A DNA stretch of 64,000 nt from an uncultured Lachnobacterium sp. (GTDB lineage: Bacteria > Bacillota > Clostridia > Lachnospirales > Lachnospiraceae), in contig URSS01000005.1 of assembly GCA_900550545.1 (NCBI GenBank), forward strand, positions 50,000-113,999, in the 5' to 3' direction. The position numbers were made by a program, and so were the translations under genes. Positions 51,801-58,657 of this stretch are shown here, in pieces (the stretch's first letter is position 1; the number at the start of each line of letters is the position of its first letter). The notes below the pieces were generated by a model, which had not been told where the DNA came from, searched no databases, and worked only from the letters and a program-made list of their open reading frames with translations.

Positions 51801-51887
51801 AATCTGCTCCGCTTTGTTCCGGTATTCTATTTTCAGCCATTTTCCTTCATGGATGGCCCTGAAAATGTCTCTGCAAATCTGATTCAT
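48849..51887 (-). CDS. WYL-like, SF1 helicase and PD-(D/E)xK nuclease fusion
   Basis: A 1012-residue protein. The N-terminal about 80 residues (EGKWLKIEYRNKAEQ, GLHLGLYTL) resemble a WYL ligand-sensing domain. From about residue 330 an Upf1-like superfamily 1 helicase follows: Walker A GPPGTGKTNT, motif II DEASQCN, motif III GDPQQLNPV, motif V VCGTVHAFQGDEKDVVLFST and motif VI NVATSRAKDKLVL. A helical insertion (about 430-560) separates motifs I and II. The last about 95 residues form a PD-(D/E)xK nuclease of DUF2726 type (GRFDFVVYEKQ, LAIELDGKEHFED, RDRKKNAICQ). This architecture fits a nucleic-acid-targeting defence protein. It lies next to restriction genes, with AGGAG before ATG 51887. 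Biological role not established. Confidence 0.85.
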   Translation of the reverse strand: MNQICRDIFRAIHEGKWLKIEYRNKAEQITKYWIGIRDLDPVKRTLKVDGLHLGLYTLGEYDKIYIDSILSTEVIEGTYCPENKRLIEDIEMHPERYKMLFSSAANLKILNYLELCNRLDTTPYITDYELIHYVDGDCVKNEQYVLTDEQFQEVVSNFQYTLSREKRKSGNLKIKKLALNVLSIHTAKGLYVLAYRNLNLDVKNKVFQPDEDITVCTQFTVDGQQENARRFLDADEYELLEDFEKNLEKIKDAITGHGGARSVVDDMPYVFGLGMDVVLNLHDEYKAILDMFEKQQITYPIKAFFGELLERPRRTKAYPIALINQNINLDQLLAINNAMKYPLAYIQGPPGTGKTNTIINTIVTAFFNSTTVLFASYNNVPIDNVFEKLTHLEYHGQTIPFPVLRLGNIDKVKAAISYINRLRNQVQTVKIFTSTLDKRKDDRIDRAKRLSARLKDYEEILDLKERKETLSHLMEYQEHIKNAMNLIPFQTDLQGYQMQKIDERIRQIGEMSDADAMLLLDRNEEEFYQYLFYTSARYIKTIEEPKYQELREILDAGDDRLAQAQAFNKYMQKSENVKKLQRVFPIIITTCISAHKVGQPEPLFDMTIMDEASQCNVAISLVPIIRGEKLMLVGDPQQLNPVILLGELTNQKLRRKYHVTDEYDYRKNSIYKTYLACDAVSDEVLLRNHYRCNKEIIGFNNKKYYNSKLQIQSKSRELHPLVYVDVKSNQSQIKNTSPAEVDEVVAYAQQNPNKSIAVITPFVNQKTLIEQAIKENELENLVCGTVHAFQGDEKDVVLFSTALSDRTNTGTYQWLKNNKELINVATSRAKDKLVLLADSNELERLHAGQSDDDLYELAQYIKTNGQSKITEKHISSRALGIQPFSTATENAFLENLTHALENIWLSQSKYVIHKEVAISQVFHDNITYDDLFYMGRFDFVVYEKQGKSELPVLAIELDGKEHFEDAVVQERDRKKNAICQAHNMEIIRVENSYARRYNHIKGILMDYFSRVH

Positions 51888-51932
51888 ACACTGTGCTCCT
51901 ACAACGGTCTATTGCTGTTTGTTTTTCTATGA

Positions 51933-52161
51933 ATTATAATGATTAAAGGGTCAAAAGGTATCATCGATGCATGCTTGCATGCAATTCGATGTATACCTTA
52001 GTGACCCGCACTACACCGAGAAAGTAGCAATTTACTGCTGAAACGCAGAAAATTAGCGGATTTCGAGGTGGAGTCAGATTACGGGAATGCGTAGCATGTA
52101 GTAATCTGATTAATCATAAATGAGGGGCAAAATACCTTTTGACCCTCATATCATTATAATA
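51933..52161. repeat. 229-bp structured inverted-repeat element in the helicase leader
   Basis: The ends form an imperfect inverted repeat of about 28 bp (ATTATAATGAT..AAGGGTCAAAAGG with CCTTTTGACCCT..ATCATTATAAT). Inside are a long hairpin around CGATGCATGC/GCATGCA (51957-51999) and TCAGATTAC/GTAATCTGA enclosing ATGC/GCAT (about 52075-52112). No reading frame. Either a MITE-like insertion or a structured 5' leader of the helicase mRNA. The rest of 51888-52207 holds only the promoters. Confidence 0.7.
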
Positions 52162-52181
52162 AACGTTAAACGAACTTGTAA
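52153..52181 (-). promoter_or_regulatory. Probable promoter of the helicase gene
   Basis: TTACAA (52176-52181), 17-bp spacer, TATAAT (52153-52158). A transcript from here would carry the whole structured element as a leader of about 260 nt. Confidence 0.5.
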
Positions 52182-52207
52182 CAATACACAACCTGGAGAA
52201 TTTTATT

Positions 52208-52669
52208 ATGAAAATGACAACACTCTGCTACATCGAACAGGATAGAAAATATCTGATGCTCCATCGCACCAAAAAGAAAAATGATATCAATGAAGGGAAA
52301 TGGATTGGTGTGGGTGGACATGCCGAGGGAAGCGAATCCCCGGAAGACTGTCTTTTGCGTGAAGTAAAAGAAGAGACCGGACTCACCCTTACCTCGTACC
52401 GCTTTCGTGCCCTGATCACATTTGTGAGTGACCAGCAGGAACCTGAGATGATGTGCCTTTTTACCGCAGATGCATTTACCGGCGACCTTATTACCTGCAA
52501 CGAAGGGGACTTAAAATGGGTAGACAAAAGCGAGGTTCCCAACCTTCCTACCTGGGAAGGTGACGCAATCTTTTTACGTCTCCTTCTGGAAGATGAACCT
52601 CGCTTTTTTACTCTGAAACTCGTATATGAAGGGGATCTGCTGGTGGAGAAAAAACTAGTGTTTTACTAA
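52208..52669 (+). CDS. NUDIX hydrolase, MutT/8-oxo-dGTP diphosphatase type
   Basis: A 153-residue pyrophosphohydrolase. The Nudix box is complete: GGHAEGSESPEDCLLREVKEETGL (residues about 37-60), with the REVKEE metal-binding core. It starts MKMTTLCYIEQDRKYLMLHRT, as many 8-oxo-dGTP diphosphatases do, and WVDKSEVPNLPTWEGD is typical of that subgroup. It would remove oxidised or other unwanted nucleotides from the cytoplasmic pool. CTGGAGAA precedes the ATG. Its 3' end overlaps the end of the convergent ABC ATPase gene by 15 bp. Confidence 0.92.
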   Translation: MKMTTLCYIEQDRKYLMLHRTKKKNDINEGKWIGVGGHAEGSESPEDCLLREVKEETGLTLTSYRFRALITFVSDQQEPEMMCLFTADAFTGDLITCNEGDLKWVDKSEVPNLPTWEGDAIFLRLLLEDEPRFFTLKLVYEGDLLVEKKLVFY

Positions 52670-53425
52670 CACACCGGCTTCTCCACCTTTTTCATAAGTA
52701 AAAGTTTGTAAAAACTTCCGGAGTCGGTCTGTTTTCGGATTTTCAAAAAACTCTTTTGGATTTCCCTCTTCCACGATTTTTCCGCCCTCAAGGAATACCA
52801 TACGGTCTGCTACCGCTTTGGCAAATTGCATCTCATGTGTGACAATGACCATGGTTCTTCCCTCCTGTGCCAAAGCCAGCACAACGTCGAGAACCTCCCG
52901 CACCATCTCCGGGTCCAGTGCTGCGGTAATCTCGTCAAGAAGCAGCACCTCCGGGTGCATGATCAGCGCACGCACGATAGCAACTCTCTGCTTTTGTCCA
53001 CCGGAAAGCTGTCTTGGATAATTATCCTTCTTGGAGACCAGACCTACGCGCTCTAACAGTTCAAGCGCCTCTTTCTCCACTTCCGCACGGTTTCTTTTTT
53101 TGACCTTGATCGGTGCAAGTGTCACATTCTGCAGAATTGTCAGATGCGGAAAGAGGTCATAACTCTGGAATACCATGCCGATTTTTTCCCTGTTTTTGCT
53201 TAAGTTCTTCTTGTTTGGATTCACGACCTCGTCATCAAGCAGAACCTCTCCCTCCTGGATCTCCTCTAATCCATTCAGGCAGCGGAGCAAAGTACTTTTT
53301 CCACAGCCGGATGGTCCGACAATCACGACCACTTCTCCCTTTTTCACAGAAAGATCTATGTTTTCCAAAACACTTATATCATCATATCGTTTGCTTAAAT
53401 TTTTGATGCGCAATATTTCGTCCAT
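52655..53425 (-). CDS. Polar amino acid ABC transporter ATPase
   Basis: A 256-residue GlnQ/HisP-type ATPase: Walker A VGPSGCGKSTLLRC, Q-loop GMVFQSYDLFPHL, signature LSGGQKQRV, Walker B VLLLDEITAALD (Ile instead of the more usual Pro after Glu) and switch His in VTHEM. ATG 53425 is two bases from the TGA of the upstream permease gene (TGATATG), so translation is coupled. It powers the two permeases encoded directly upstream. It is the last of six genes in the sulfur-amino-acid-type uptake operon. Confidence 0.92.
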   Translation of the reverse strand: MDEILRIKNLSKRYDDISVLENIDLSVKKGEVVVIVGPSGCGKSTLLRCLNGLEEIQEGEVLLDDEVVNPNKKNLSKNREKIGMVFQSYDLFPHLTILQNVTLAPIKVKKRNRAEVEKEALELLERVGLVSKKDNYPRQLSGGQKQRVAIVRALIMHPEVLLLDEITAALDPEMVREVLDVVLALAQEGRTMVIVTHEMQFAKAVADRMVFLEGGKIVEEGNPKEFFENPKTDRLRKFLQTFTYEKGGEAGVLVKH

Positions 53426-53426
53426 A

Positions 53427-54095
53427 TCAGTTCTCCCATCGTTTTTCAAGATATTTTGAAAGGCAGCTTATCGGCCAGCAGGCAATAAAATATAAAAGAA
53501 GGACCGTTGCAAATATAGCAAATGCAGCATTTGGAGCGGTCTTTCGGTTTGCCTCTATAATCTGCTGTCCCACTTTTAACACTTCCACAATTCCGATCAT
53601 CATAACAAGACTCGTTGTCTTGATCATTCGGGTGATCAGGTTGATGGAAAGCGGAATCATTCTTCGAATGATCTGCGGAATGATCACATACTGATATGTC
53701 TGTCCGCGGCTAAGGCCAAGTGATTCACTGCTTTCATACTGAATCTTTGGAATGCTGATCAGAGAACCTCTGACCAGATCTGCCATCTCTGCAGTTCCCC
53801 AGAATACAAAAACAATAATGGACGCAGTCTCTGCCGACATATTAATGCCCATCGCTTTGGTTGCTCCAAAATATACAATGAACAAAAGTACGAGCTGTGG
53901 CATGATGCGCACAATCTCCAGATAAATTCTTGTGATCACCTGAACGGCTTTGTTCTTTGATGTCATAAGCATTCCAAGTAAAATTCCAAGCACCATGCTG
54001 AGCACAACAGAGATCAAGCTGATTCGAAGTGCCACCCAGAGTCCCTGCAAAAGCCGGATCATATTATTTCCTTTTAGTAAAATTTCAAATCCCAT
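53427..54095 (-). CDS. Polar amino acid ABC transporter permease (second)
   Basis: A 222-residue HisM/GlnP-type permease with five helices. Key parts are GLWVALRISLISVVLSMVLG at the start, RIYLEIVRIMPQLVLLFIVYFG (family motif) and the EAA loop ESSESLGLSRGQTYQYVIIPQIIRRM that docks on the ATPase. The start at 54095 (GGAG upstream) is five bases after the stop of the preceding permease gene. The two permeases are different sequences and presumably form a heterodimer. Confidence 0.9.
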   Translation of the reverse strand: MGFEILLKGNNMIRLLQGLWVALRISLISVVLSMVLGILLGMLMTSKNKAVQVITRIYLEIVRIMPQLVLLFIVYFGATKAMGINMSAETASIIVFVFWGTAEMADLVRGSLISIPKIQYESSESLGLSRGQTYQYVIIPQIIRRMIPLSINLITRMIKTTSLVMMIGIVEVLKVGQQIIEANRKTAPNAAFAIFATVLLLYFIACWPISCLSKYLEKRWEN

Positions 54096-54099
54096 CTCG

Positions 54100-54759
54100 T
54101 TAATCTCCAAACATACGATATCTTGCTTTATGCTCAACCAGACTTCCTAAAATAGATACCGGAAGCAGCATGACAATATAGAATCCAACAAGCATAACCA
54201 GACATTCCGTTGTATTATAATACTGTCCAATCAAGTCTTTTGCAGTAAACATCAGGTCCATCAGACTGATTGCAGAAAATACACTGGTTTCTTTCAGCAG
54301 AAAGATGATATTCGCAACAATTGCCGGTACACTGATAGAAAAAGCCTGCGGAAGAATTACCGATCCAAACATCTGCAGCCGGTTCATTCCCAATGCCAGC
54401 GCAGATTCCGTCTGCGAAAGCGGCACGGCCTCCAGGCCGCTTCGGAAACTCTCTGCCATATAACTTCCACCCAGAAGGCCTAATCCCACGGCTCCGCACA
54501 CTTCTGCGGATATGGAAAGACCAATCTTCGGAAGTCCAAAATAGATAAAGAACAGCTGCACCAGAAGCGGCGTATTGCGGAACAATTCCACGTACACTTT
54601 AACAATCTGTGACAGAACCGGAATCTTAAAATGCAGAATAAAAGCTGCAACAATTCCAATTCCGATTGAAAGTACAATTCCTATCCATCCTATCTTTATT
54701 GTCAACAAGAATGCCTTTGTATACATCGGCATATAATTAAATATTACATCAAAATTCAT
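54100..54759 (-). CDS. Polar amino acid ABC transporter permease (first)
   Basis: A 219-residue HisM/GlnP-type permease. FLLTIKIGWIGIVLSIGIGI, YVELFRNTPLLVQLFFIYFGLP (the family's FRNTP..VQ motif) and EALALG-type EAA loop TESALALGMNRLQMFGSVILPQ are visible. It probably pairs with the next gene product. It starts 12 bp after the MetI-type permease stop, which places a polar-amino-acid transporter in the same operon as a methionine transporter. Confidence 0.92.
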   Translation of the reverse strand: MNFDVIFNYMPMYTKAFLLTIKIGWIGIVLSIGIGIVAAFILHFKIPVLSQIVKVYVELFRNTPLLVQLFFIYFGLPKIGLSISAEVCGAVGLGLLGGSYMAESFRSGLEAVPLSQTESALALGMNRLQMFGSVILPQAFSISVPAIVANIIFLLKETSVFSAISLMDLMFTAKDLIGQYYNTTECLVMLVGFYIVMLLPVSILGSLVEHKARYRMFGD

Positions 54760-54770
54760 GCTATCGCATC

Positions 54771-55433
54771 CTAACGCTTTCTATGATCTAATCGACCGGA
54801 CAACCTTGTTCCGAGATTCTGGATAATCTGGAAAATAACGATCAGCAGCACGACCGTAACAATCATGATATCGGTCTGCCAACGATAATAACCATATCGT
54901 ACCGCAATATCTCCAAGTCCGCCTCCACCGACGGTTCCTGACATTGCTGAATATCCAAGGAGCAGTCCCGTTGTGATGGTTGCTCCATTGATCAGTGAAG
55001 TTCTTGCCTCCACAAGAAGTACCTTAAAAATAATCTGCATATTGCTTGCACCCATCGCTTTTGCTGCCTCGATGACCCCAGCATCCACTTCATTTAAAGA
55101 GGATTCTACAACTCTTGCAATGTATGGTGCTGCACAGATAACAAGCGGCACGATGGTTGCAGTCGAACCATAGCTTTTTCCTACAATGAGTCGTGTGAAT
55201 GGAATCAGCAGGATCAACAGAATCAAAAACGGAATGCTTCGAATGATATTACAGATAAAATCTCCGATCCGGTAAATGATCCGATTCGGATGCAGTCCCT
55301 TTTCACTTGTGACGTGAAGCAGCACGCCGAATGGTAATCCAATCACATATCCTATAATAGTCGAAAACAGTGTCATATACAAGGTGTCACGAATACCTTC
55401 TGCAATCATTTGTATTACTTGTTTATCAAACAT
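54771..55433 (-). CDS. metI: MetI-type methionine ABC transporter permease
   Basis: A 220-residue permease with five helices. MFDKQVIQMIAEGIRDTLYMTLFST at the start, FICNIIRSIPFLILLILLIP (family motif) and the EAA loop EVDAGVIEAAKAMGASNMQIIFKVLLVEAR are typical of D-/L-methionine permease MetI. GYSAMSGTVGGGGLGDIAVRYGYYRW is the strongly conserved C-terminal part. Its start overlaps the metN stop by eight bases. It works with MetN and with the NlpA half of the operon's fused binding protein. Confidence 0.95.
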   Translation of the reverse strand: MFDKQVIQMIAEGIRDTLYMTLFSTIIGYVIGLPFGVLLHVTSEKGLHPNRIIYRIGDFICNIIRSIPFLILLILLIPFTRLIVGKSYGSTATIVPLVICAAPYIARVVESSLNEVDAGVIEAAKAMGASNMQIIFKVLLVEARTSLINGATITTGLLLGYSAMSGTVGGGGLGDIAVRYGYYRWQTDIMIVTVVLLIVIFQIIQNLGTRLSGRLDHRKR

Positions 55434-56439
55434 TTTCTGTCACCTCCGTCACTATTAACCCACGCTCTCTCAGATGAGCGATAATTTCATCCTGTGTTTC
55501 TTTTCCTGTCGGCAAGCCAAGGATCATCTCACCAACGGCTTTTCCGCTTACATTCTTGGTATCAGCCTTCAAAATATTGACCGGCACCTGGTATTGTAAA
55601 ATAATATTCGAGATCACTGGCTCAAATGCGGAATTTTCCTGAAATACAATTCGAATCTTTCGTTCTACATCCAGATTCTCAACCGGCGTATAACGAATGG
55701 CTTTACCGGATATCAATTCTTTCGCTGCGTCAGACTGTGGATTTTCAAAAATCTTTTCAACCAATCCCTCTTCTACAAGATTTCCACTGTCTATGATTGC
55801 CACACGCTTACAGATTTCTGTAACAACCGACATCTGATGCGTAATAATAATAATGGTAATTCCCAGTGTTTCATTGATCTCTTTTAAGAGTTTTAAGATT
55901 GCGGCTGTCGTCTGTGGATCAAGTGCGCTCGTTGCCTCATCACACAGCAGAATCTTCGGATTGGTAGCCAGTGCACGCGCGATAGCGACACGCTGCTTCT
56001 GTCCACCGGACAACTGTGATGGATACGCTTTTGCCTTTTCCTCCAGATTAACCGTCTTTAAAAGTTCTTCGGCGCGTTTTCTTGCCTCTTTTTTTTTAAC
56101 CCCGGCAATCTCAAGTGGAAAACAGATATTATCCAGAACATTTTTCTGCTCCAGAAGATTGAAATTTTGAAAGATCATGCCGATATCGCTGCGCTTTTTG
56201 CGAAGCTGCTTCTCTGTCAGATCTGCCAGATCCACCCCATCAATCAAAACCTGTCCTTCCGTTGGTTTCTCCAGATAATTGATGGACCGCACCAGCGTAC
56301 TTTTTCCGGCTCCGGACATTCCGATGATTCCGAAAATATCGCCCTGCTCGATAGAAAGGTTGATATTTTTTAATGCGTGAACTGTGCGCCCTTTTATATC
56401 AAATGTTTTTGTCAGATTTCTAATTTCAATTTCGCTCAT
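55426..56439 (-). CDS. metN: MetN methionine ABC transporter ATPase with NIL domain
   Basis: A 337-residue ATPase. The ABC domain (1 to about 240) has IIGMSGAGKSTLVRS, DIGMIFQNFNLL, LSGGQKQRVAIARALA, ILLCDEATSALDPQT and IIITHQMSVV. The C-terminal about 90 residues (RIVFQENSAFEPVISNIILQ to the end) form the NIL/ACT-like regulatory domain that binds methionine and inhibits MetNI transport. It belongs to the methionine (possibly cystine or other sulfur compound) importer. It follows the fused binding protein gene by about 50 bp. Confidence 0.95.
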   Translation of the reverse strand: MSEIEIRNLTKTFDIKGRTVHALKNINLSIEQGDIFGIIGMSGAGKSTLVRSINYLEKPTEGQVLIDGVDLADLTEKQLRKKRSDIGMIFQNFNLLEQKNVLDNICFPLEIAGVKKKEARKRAEELLKTVNLEEKAKAYPSQLSGGQKQRVAIARALATNPKILLCDEATSALDPQTTAAILKLLKEINETLGITIIIITHQMSVVTEICKRVAIIDSGNLVEEGLVEKIFENPQSDAAKELISGKAIRYTPVENLDVERKIRIVFQENSAFEPVISNIILQYQVPVNILKADTKNVSGKAVGEMILGLPTGKETQDEIIAHLRERGLIVTEVTENV

Positions 56440-56490
56440 CTTTTCACCAGTGACAAAGGAGGGATTTACACCCTCCTTTCCTTTCCATGT

Positions 56491-58149
56491 TTATTTTTCG
56501 TAGAAAATAACTGCACCGTCATAAGTATCATCAATAAATTTCTTGATTTCGTCAGATCTGAGAACCGAAACAAGTGCTTTGATCTTGTCGCTGTTTTCAT
56601 TTCCTTCCTTTACAGCGATGATGTTTACATAAGTCTTTGCTGCGAGGGAATCATTTGCCTCATATGCGATGGCATCTTTTCCTACAGAATATCCTGCCTC
56701 AAGTGCGTAGTTTCCGTTTAAAACTACAAATTCAACTTCATTTACAACTCTTGCAACCTGTGCTGCCTCAAGCTCTACAAACTGAAGATTATGAGGATTC
56801 TCTGCAATATCATTTACAGTTGCGGTAAGACTTGTTTCGTCTTTTAATTTGATCAGACCATTATCCTGAAGTAACAGGAGTGCTCTTGCCTCGTTGGTTG
56901 TATCGTTTGGAATCGCAATGTGGTCTCCGTCTGCAATATCCTCAAGTTTGCTTTTGGTTCCCGGATAAATGCCGAATGGCTCATAATGAATATCGCCGGC
57001 ATCTACAAGGTGTGTTCCCTGCTCCTTGTTAAAGCTGTTTAAGTATGGTAAATGCTCCATGTAGTTTGCATCAAATTCACCAGATTCTACAACAAGGTTT
57101 GGCTGCACATAATCATCAAATTCCGTTACTTCAAGGTCATATCCATAATCTTTTAAAATGTCTGCTGCTTTTGCTAAAATCTCTGCATGTGGAATTGGAG
57201 ATGCTGCTACTTTAATGGTCTCTCCATTTCCTGGTGTAATGTCTAATTTACCTTCCTCTGTTGTTGCTTCTGTATCTATTTTGTCTGCTGCGTCTCCGCC
57301 ACCTTCAATTACCAGATTATCTTCATAATCTGCACCATATGTGTCAAGCAATGTTGCTTCATAATCTGCGTGGAAGAAGTTCTCTTTTCCAAGGCTCTTG
57401 ATCTCGTCGTTAATCCAGTTAAGGAGTGTGCTGTTGCCTTTTGTTACTGCAGGGGCAATGCTCTGCTGATCACCAAGGGAAGAAATTCCTACCACATAAC
57501 CCTTATTTTCCTGTGCATAAGCAATAACCTCTGTGTTATCGTTTGCCCATGCAACACCGGTTCCGTTCTCGAAAGCAGTCTTTGCAGCTGCGTAAGTATC
57601 AAACTTCTGAAGCTTGATGTCCGGCTCATTCTTTTCCAGATAAGTCTCTGCAGTAGTTCCGGAAATTACGATTACCTGATCATCTGCTCCGATTTCATCC
57701 AGACTCTTGATTACGTTATCTTCATGGGATACCACGCCGAGTGCTACGTTCATGTATGGAAGTGCAAAATCTACTTTTTCTGCACGCTCGTCGGTTACGG
57801 TAAAGTTTGCAAGGACAACGTCTACCTTTCCGGTCTCTAAGTACTCAACACGGTTTGCTGCCTCTGTGGATACATAATTGATCTTTACACCAAGATCTTT
57901 TCCAAGGCGCTCTGCAAAGTATACATCATATCCCTGATAATCACCGTTATCATCTACATAACCAAATGGATTTTTGTCAGAGAAAACACCGATATTGATT
58001 TCTCCACTGTCTTTGATTTCATCTAATGTACGGTAAACCTGATCACCTTTATCAGCGGTCTTGGCTGATCCGCAGCCTGCCAGAGCTGTCACTCCTAAGG
58101 TTACTGCTAAAACGCCAGTTACTAACTTCTTCAAAAAATTCTTTTTCAT
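56491..58149 (-). CDS. Fused two-domain substrate-binding lipoprotein (SBP family 3 + NlpA/MetQ)
   Basis: A 552-residue lipoprotein with lipobox LAGC at 23-26. Residues about 40-275 are a family 3 amino acid binding protein (INIGVFSDKNPFGYVDDNGDYQGYDV, then RVEYLETGKVDVVLANFTVT). A linker (about 278-305, acidic/Thr-rich) joins it to an NlpA/MetQ-type methionine-binding domain (IKVAASPIPHAEILAKA, VVESGEFDANYMEHLPYL, IAIPNDTTNEARALLLLQ, FVVLNGNYA). One protein thus offers a binding domain to each of the two importers encoded downstream (MetNI and the HisM/GlnQ-type system). Cysteine/cystine plus methionine is the likely pair, inferred from families and from the Cys-rich leader. AGAAGGAG precedes ATG. 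Confidence 0.93.
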   Translation of the reverse strand: MKKNFLKKLVTGVLAVTLGVTALAGCGSAKTADKGDQVYRTLDEIKDSGEINIGVFSDKNPFGYVDDNGDYQGYDVYFAERLGKDLGVKINYVSTEAANRVEYLETGKVDVVLANFTVTDERAEKVDFALPYMNVALGVVSHEDNVIKSLDEIGADDQVIVISGTTAETYLEKNEPDIKLQKFDTYAAAKTAFENGTGVAWANDNTEVIAYAQENKGYVVGISSLGDQQSIAPAVTKGNSTLLNWINDEIKSLGKENFFHADYEATLLDTYGADYEDNLVIEGGGDAADKIDTEATTEEGKLDITPGNGETIKVAASPIPHAEILAKAADILKDYGYDLEVTEFDDYVQPNLVVESGEFDANYMEHLPYLNSFNKEQGTHLVDAGDIHYEPFGIYPGTKSKLEDIADGDHIAIPNDTTNEARALLLLQDNGLIKLKDETSLTATVNDIAENPHNLQFVELEAAQVARVVNEVEFVVLNGNYALEAGYSVGKDAIAYEANDSLAAKTYVNIIAVKEGNENSDKIKALVSVLRSDEIKKFIDDTYDGAVIFYEK

Positions 58150-58218
58150 AATTTTCTCCTTCTAACATTATTTGTTTGCATTCTGTAAGTTTACTTTTTC
58201 ACACCCTCTTGCATTTGC

Positions 58219-58248
58219 AAAGAAAAAGCCTGGATGTTTCTCCCAGGC
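58219..58248 (-). terminator. Attenuator terminator of the uptake operon
   Basis: GCCTGG/CCAGGC stem (58243-58248 with 58228-58233), nine-base loop, then TTTTTCTTT on the minus strand, about 70 bp before the fused binding-protein start. Its 5' arm can instead pair with a segment in the leader ORF. Confidence 0.8.
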
Positions 58249-58337
58249 AATGGCTTACATTAATCTGTATCACAAATTATTGCAAACAGGTGCATGACAA
58301 ACGAGCCCTACACCCGGCCATATGATCTGCCTGGGAG
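58240..58337 (-). promoter_or_regulatory. Alternative antiterminator pairing region
   Basis: CTCCCAGGC inside the leader ORF (minus strand, 58329-58337) is the perfect complement of GCCTGGGAG at 58240-58248, the terminator's 5' arm. The same leader segment can alternatively pair with GCCGGG (58313-58318). This gives three competing structures. Confidence 0.6.
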
Positions 58338-58390
58338 TCTAGCATTCGACAGCACATACACATGTTGTTCAAAGTAAATACATTTCTCAT
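58277..58390 (-). CDS. Cys/Met-rich 37-residue leader peptide
   Basis: AAAGGAG (58401-58407) lies ten bases before ATG 58388-58390. The peptide begins MRNVFTLNNMCMCCRMLDSQ and ends RLSCTCLQ, with six Cys (codons 11, 13, 14, 27, 33, 35) and five Met. The ORF carries the antiterminator segment at codons 18-21. Cys27 immediately follows the GCCGGG segment that would sequester it, so a ribosome stalled there would free the antiterminator. A consensus promoter and an attenuator-type terminator frame it. Ribosome-mediated sensing of cysteine supply is inferred; it could also be a small protein in its own right. Confidence 0.65.
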   Translation of the reverse strand: MRNVFTLNNMCMCCRMLDSQADHMAGCRARLSCTCLQ

Positions 58391-58422
58391 TTTGTCATGT
58401 CTCCTTTCATTTCATGTTTCGT

Positions 58423-58451
58423 ATTATATCCTTGTATTCCTAGTATGTCAA
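58423..58451 (-). promoter_or_regulatory. Consensus promoter of the sulfur-amino-acid uptake operon
   Basis: TTGACA (58446-58451), 17-bp spacer, TATAAT (58423-58428), 33 bp before the leader ORF. The rest of 58452-58657 up to the divergent gene shows no further gene that I trust. Confidence 0.88.
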
Positions 58452-58657
58452 TAGGTTTTGTAGTATTTTTTTAAAAAGTGTTTGTTCTATTATCTATACA
58501 TAGGAATAAATTCCAATAAAAAGGGATCTTTTCCTCTCGTTACTACTTCCCCTATAATCGCTAAAATTAGGACTTTCGTACAATTGACTTGTATACGGAA
58601 ATTCTCTATATTTATTATGGAGTTTATAATGTTTATGAAATAAATTGGAGAAAACAA

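Noticed and set aside
58150..58490. SAM or T-box riboswitch ahead of the methionine-type transporter
   Set aside because: No SAM-I core and no GGGTGGNACCGCG T-box sequence; the leader-peptide attenuator explains the region better.
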